Shown here piece after piece: positions 6,828 through 10,812 of a stretch of 10,812 bases of DNA. The notes beneath the pieces were generated by a model, which was given only the letters and a program-made list of their open reading frames with translations, had not been told where the DNA came from and did not search any database. This DNA comes from Acidimicrobiales bacterium. Lineage in GTDB: Bacteria > Actinomycetota > Acidimicrobiia > Acidimicrobiales > Poriferisodalaceae. Both the position numbers and the translations under genes were made by a program. Location: positions 1 to 10,812 of the forward strand of contig JASMKJ010000226.1 of the NCBI GenBank assembly GCA_030749275.1, given 5' to 3'. Each line of letters starts with the position of its first letter. The first letter of the stretch is position 1.

Positions 6828-8468
6828 GTGATGTCTTTAGAACAACGAATCTGTGATCGGTTGGGAAAGCTCTACCCCAACCATGATGAACGCGACCTTT
6901 TCGAGCGGTGCATGGCGGTGTTGGGTCACCCCGAAGTCGCTACCGAATCAACAAGGTGGTCCCAACGAGACGCGATCTTGATTTGTTACCCGGACCAAGT
7001 CGTCGAAAATAACCGACCGTCGCTTGTATGCCTCGAAGCTGTCTTAAGAGAGACGACAGAGGTGTTTCCAACGGTTCACATACTTCCCTTCTTTCCCTCA
7101 AGTTCCGACGGAGGGTTCGCGATCGTGGACCACCACGAAGTTGACGAAAAATTCGGAAGTTGGGCCAACATCAGATCCATATCTTCAGACCACCGAGTCA
7201 TGGCAGATTTGGTGCTCAACCACGTCAGCTCCTCACATCGTTGGGTCGAACAATTCCGAGCCGATGCGGAACCTGGGCGTAGTTGCCTTAAGACGGCGTC
7301 GAAAAACGATGACTTGTCAGCGGTTGTGAGACCTCGAACATCCGATCTTTTGGTTCCTTGTGAAACTGCGGCTGGCACCAAGTATCTGTGGTGCACTTTT
7401 GGACCCGATCAAATCGACGTGGACTGGTCAGAGCCCGAAGTTCTGATGGAGATGCTCAGAGTCATAGAAACGCTGCTCGTAGCGGGAGTTCGATGGTTCC
7501 GTCTTGATGCAGTGGCTTACGCTCACAAACGTGTGGGCACGGCCTGTGTTCATCTCGAAGAAACTCATGAGTTAGTGCGACTACTCAGAGATCTCTTGGC
7601 GTGGCGTAGCCCGAACGCCGCGCTGATTACCGAAACCAATGTCCCACACGATGAGAACCTCTCATATCTACGTGACGGTGAACAGGCTCACATGGCCTAC
7701 AACTTCACGCTCGCTCCGCTCCTCGCATACGCATTGACATTTGGTTCCAGCACTGAGATCACCAACTGGTTACGCGAAGCTGAACAACCACCCGAATCCA
7801 CCACGTTGCTCAACTTCTTCGCGAGCCACGACGGTATTGGTCTACGACCAGCCGAAGGCATCTTGAATCTCGAAAAAATTCAAGCCCTCGTGAACGCTTC
7901 CGTCGAGGCGAACGGGACTTGGTCTGGACGAAGCGACGGACAGGAAATCCGCCCCTACGAACTGAACATTTCAGCACCGTCACTGTTAGGAATCGATCGC
8001 TTGTTGACGGCCCACACCCTGTTAGCGAGTTTGCGAGGAATACCCGCGTACTACCTTCCAGCGGTCGAAGGCGAACCCAATGACATAGAGGCCGCCGAGA
8101 GAGAAGGTCACAGCCGAGCGTTGAATAGACCCAAGCGGAGTACCGCTGCTCGTCACGCAACATTGATTGGTTCCAGAAAGACGGCACGAGACGAGCTGCT
8201 CAGAAGACTGAGCCTGCGCCAAGGGATTTCAGCGTTTCACCCTGAAGCAAGCCAACAAATAATGGACCTCGAAAGCCCTCTTCTGGGGATTCTTCGCGGA
8301 GATGGGGAGTCCTCTGTGCGAATCATCGCCAATCTGGGTTTCACTCAATCGAAGTGCGATGTCTCCGAACCCAGTTTCGACTTGCTCTCAGACCAAGAAA
8401 TTCATGGAGAACTTCTCGTCGCTCCAGGGGACGTGTTTTGGCTTTCTACGACCGATGCCAGATCCTGA
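6828..8468 (+). CDS. GH13 sucrose-phosphorylase family enzyme, probable glucosylglycerate phosphorylase
   Basis: The 546-residue protein has the four conserved GH13 regions in the GH13_18 phosphorylase style. These are DLVLNHVSSSH (Asp127, Asn131, His132), VRWFRLDAVAYAHKRVGT with nucleophile Asp227, LITETNVPHDEN with acid/base Glu269, and FFASHDGIGLRPAEG (His334-Asp335). FHPEASQQIMDL near the C-terminus is also typical of sucrose phosphorylases and their relatives. The retaining reaction uses phosphate to split a glucoside and release glucose-1-phosphate. Glucosylglycerate is preferred over sucrose as substrate because a GT81 synthase gene lies tail to tail with this one; the family call is firm and the substrate is inference. 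It has no signal peptide, so it is cytoplasmic. The start is GTG 6828 or ATG 6831, with GGCGG upstream as a weak ribosome site. A 5-bp hairpin (6816-6828) covers that site. It lies 16 bp after the peroxiredoxin, probably in one transcript. Confidence 0.88.
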   Translation: MMSLEQRICDRLGKLYPNHDERDLFERCMAVLGHPEVATESTRWSQRDAILICYPDQVVENNRPSLVCLEAVLRETTEVFPTVHILPFFPSSSDGGFAIVDHHEVDEKFGSWANIRSISSDHRVMADLVLNHVSSSHRWVEQFRADAEPGRSCLKTASKNDDLSAVVRPRTSDLLVPCETAAGTKYLWCTFGPDQIDVDWSEPEVLMEMLRVIETLLVAGVRWFRLDAVAYAHKRVGTACVHLEETHELVRLLRDLLAWRSPNAALITETNVPHDENLSYLRDGEQAHMAYNFTLAPLLAYALTFGSSTEITNWLREAEQPPESTTLLNFFASHDGIGLRPAEGILNLEKIQALVNASVEANGTWSGRSDGQEIRPYELNISAPSLLGIDRLLTAHTLLASLRGIPAYYLPAVEGEPNDIEAAEREGHSRALNRPKRSTAARHATLIGSRKTARDELLRRLSLRQGISAFHPEASQQIMDLESPLLGILRGDGESSVRIIANLGFTQSKCDVSEPSFDLLSDQEIHGELLVAPGDVFWLSTTDARS

Positions 8469-9577
8469 ACGCAGTCGGGGAATTCAAGACGAAGTTGTTC
8501 CCAGGATGGAAGGTCGGAAGGTAAAGGAGACTGACGTTCGCGCACGAGTTTCGAAAATAAGGCGCCTGCAGCTGCCTCGTCAGGTTCATTTACCGGGATC
8601 CCGTTACTAATGGCGTTCGCTCGATGAGCCGAAACAGCGTGGTTAAGTCGTTCATCAAAAGTGGATGCATCCACCTCATCGAGATCGGCAACAGACAGGA
8701 GTGTGCTGATGACATCCCGAGCCATACGATGGAGACCCGAATCCGCATCATCGACCGAAAGCGATTGATGCTTGTGGTCGTATCGGTCTGTCAGATCTGT
8801 TTGAGCGACAGCAGCACCCAAAGATCGCGCCGCGGTCAACAAAGCGATGTCGACGCCCCAATGCTCAGGCATAGCTATTGAATTTGCCACCGATATTCGC
8901 GACGCGAACTCTCCCGCTAACGGATATCGAAAAGACTCCAAATACTTGAGATCGGCGTTGTCTGGAGCCAAGGAAATCAGCGACCCCAACAAGGGTCCTA
9001 CTAACAGGCGAGTGAGACGCCCATTCAAACCTGCCTCATCAAACCGCGGGTAAAACCCCTTTACGAAATCGAATCCGAGTCGTTCGTCAACTATTGGGTG
9101 AGCAAGCCTCGCAACGAATGAAGCTTCATAAGTCGAAATGTCAGCATCGTGAACCACAACGGTGTCAATATGGGCAAAACCGTTGGCCACACCCAAAGAC
9201 CGCCAAAGGTTTCGGCCCTTACCAGTTCCAGGAGCGATGCCGACCCTTCGATCAAATTCTTTCATTCCGTTACTGTCATTCCAAATGACTGTGGTGGCTT
9301 GGGGAAGTTGAGAAAACAATGTTTGTGCAGCTTCGAACGAACCGTCGTCCGCGCCGTCAACCCCGACGATCACCCGGCCCACCCACTCGAGTTCCGATAG
9401 TTCTTCGACCATCAGGGGCAATGCGGGGCCATCGACCTCACTAATCAGACACGGCAAAATTAACGCCACCCGGTTACCGACGTCACGCTGAGATAAATAC
9501 GTCAAGGCCTCATCATTCCCATAGCGGTTCAACCGGTGCAGCGTGGTAATTGAGCCTTGTTGTTGAAAGTCAGCCAT
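8402..9577 (-). CDS. gpgS: GT81 glycosyltransferase, glucosyl-3-phosphoglycerate synthase-like
   Basis: The 391-residue GT-A glycosyltransferase shares the order of motifs with mycobacterial GpgS (Rv1208). They are VALILPCLISEVDG near the N-terminus, GKGRNLWRSL (119-128), the metal/nucleotide-binding DAD (144-146), DFVKGFYPR (170-178), GRLTRLLVGPLLGSL, YPLAGEFASR (218-227) and HWGVDIALL (239-247). It is expected to join glucose from NDP-glucose to 3-phosphoglycerate (or glycerate), the first step to the compatible solute glucosylglycerate; the exact sugar and acceptor are inference. No GpgP phosphatase gene is in the window. ATG 9577 is chosen for AGGAA about 5 nt upstream and because the frame beyond it, open to 9841, has no family sequence and runs antisense into guaB. 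ATG 9598 is a weaker option. The C-terminal 22 codons overlap the end of the GH13 gene. It is about 65 residues longer than Rv1208, mostly at the C-terminus. Confidence 0.85.
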   Translation of the reverse strand: MADFQQQGSITTLHRLNRYGNDEALTYLSQRDVGNRVALILPCLISEVDGPALPLMVEELSELEWVGRVIVGVDGADDGSFEAAQTLFSQLPQATTVIWNDSNGMKEFDRRVGIAPGTGKGRNLWRSLGVANGFAHIDTVVVHDADISTYEASFVARLAHPIVDERLGFDFVKGFYPRFDEAGLNGRLTRLLVGPLLGSLISLAPDNADLKYLESFRYPLAGEFASRISVANSIAMPEHWGVDIALLTAARSLGAAVAQTDLTDRYDHKHQSLSVDDADSGLHRMARDVISTLLSVADLDEVDASTFDERLNHAVSAHRANAISNGIPVNEPDEAAAGALFSKLVRERQSPLPSDLPSWEQLRLEFPDCVQDLASVVESQNTSPGATRSSP

Positions 9578-9605
9578 ACCGTTCCTGTCGTCGCGCATAC
9601 GGTAG

Positions 9606-10812
<1,207 letters not shown>

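Noticed and set aside
8402..8468. Bidirectional terminator between the convergent GH13 and GT81 genes
   Set aside because: The genes overlap, and I could find no stem with a T-tract in the overlap.

Overview
The window looks like chromosomal DNA of a free-living actinobacterium, perhaps a moderate-GC Acidimicrobiia-type lineage. The evidence is two luciferase-like (LLM) flavin/F420 oxidoreductases, one closely resembling mycobacterial Rv3520c; an actinobacterial-style class I acyl-CoA ligase; a GT81 glucosylglycerate-type synthase; and roughly balanced base composition. The taxonomy is inference. I see no mobile element, CRISPR array, tRNA or rRNA.

Left part (1-6248). The tail of a pyridoxamine-phosphate-oxidase-fold flavoprotein runs forward and ends 3 bp from a convergent block of four minus-strand genes. 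In transcription order these are a copper amine oxidase (TPQ cofactor), a class I acyl-CoA/AMP ligase, an Rv3520c-like F420-dependent oxidoreductase, and an LLM monooxygenase-like protein. Together they suggest oxidative catabolism of an amine or of an acid derived from it. The copper amine oxidase start has a TAnnnT hexamer exactly 6 nt upstream and no Shine-Dalgarno, which is the layout of a leaderless transcript.

Middle (6249-8468, plus strand). A peroxiredoxin gene is interrupted by an in-frame TGA exactly where the peroxidatic cysteine codon belongs (TPG-[TGA]-TT). It reads through cleanly to a full 155-residue protein. A perfect 7-bp GC-rich hairpin with a 7-nt loop begins 14 nt after the TGA, in the position of a bacterial SECIS element. 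The best reading is a selenocysteine peroxiredoxin, and this is the most notable content of the window. It is followed after 16 bp by a GH13 sucrose-phosphorylase-family enzyme, probably a glucosylglycerate phosphorylase.

Right part (8402-10812). A minus-strand GT81 glucosyl-3-phosphoglycerate synthase-like gene overlaps the end of the GH13 gene by 67 bp, tail to tail. The likely synthesis and phosphorolysis enzymes of the compatible solute glucosylglycerate are therefore adjacent. Divergent from it is guaB (IMP dehydrogenase), cut by the right edge of the window, with a 7-bp inverted repeat around its presumed ribosome binding site.
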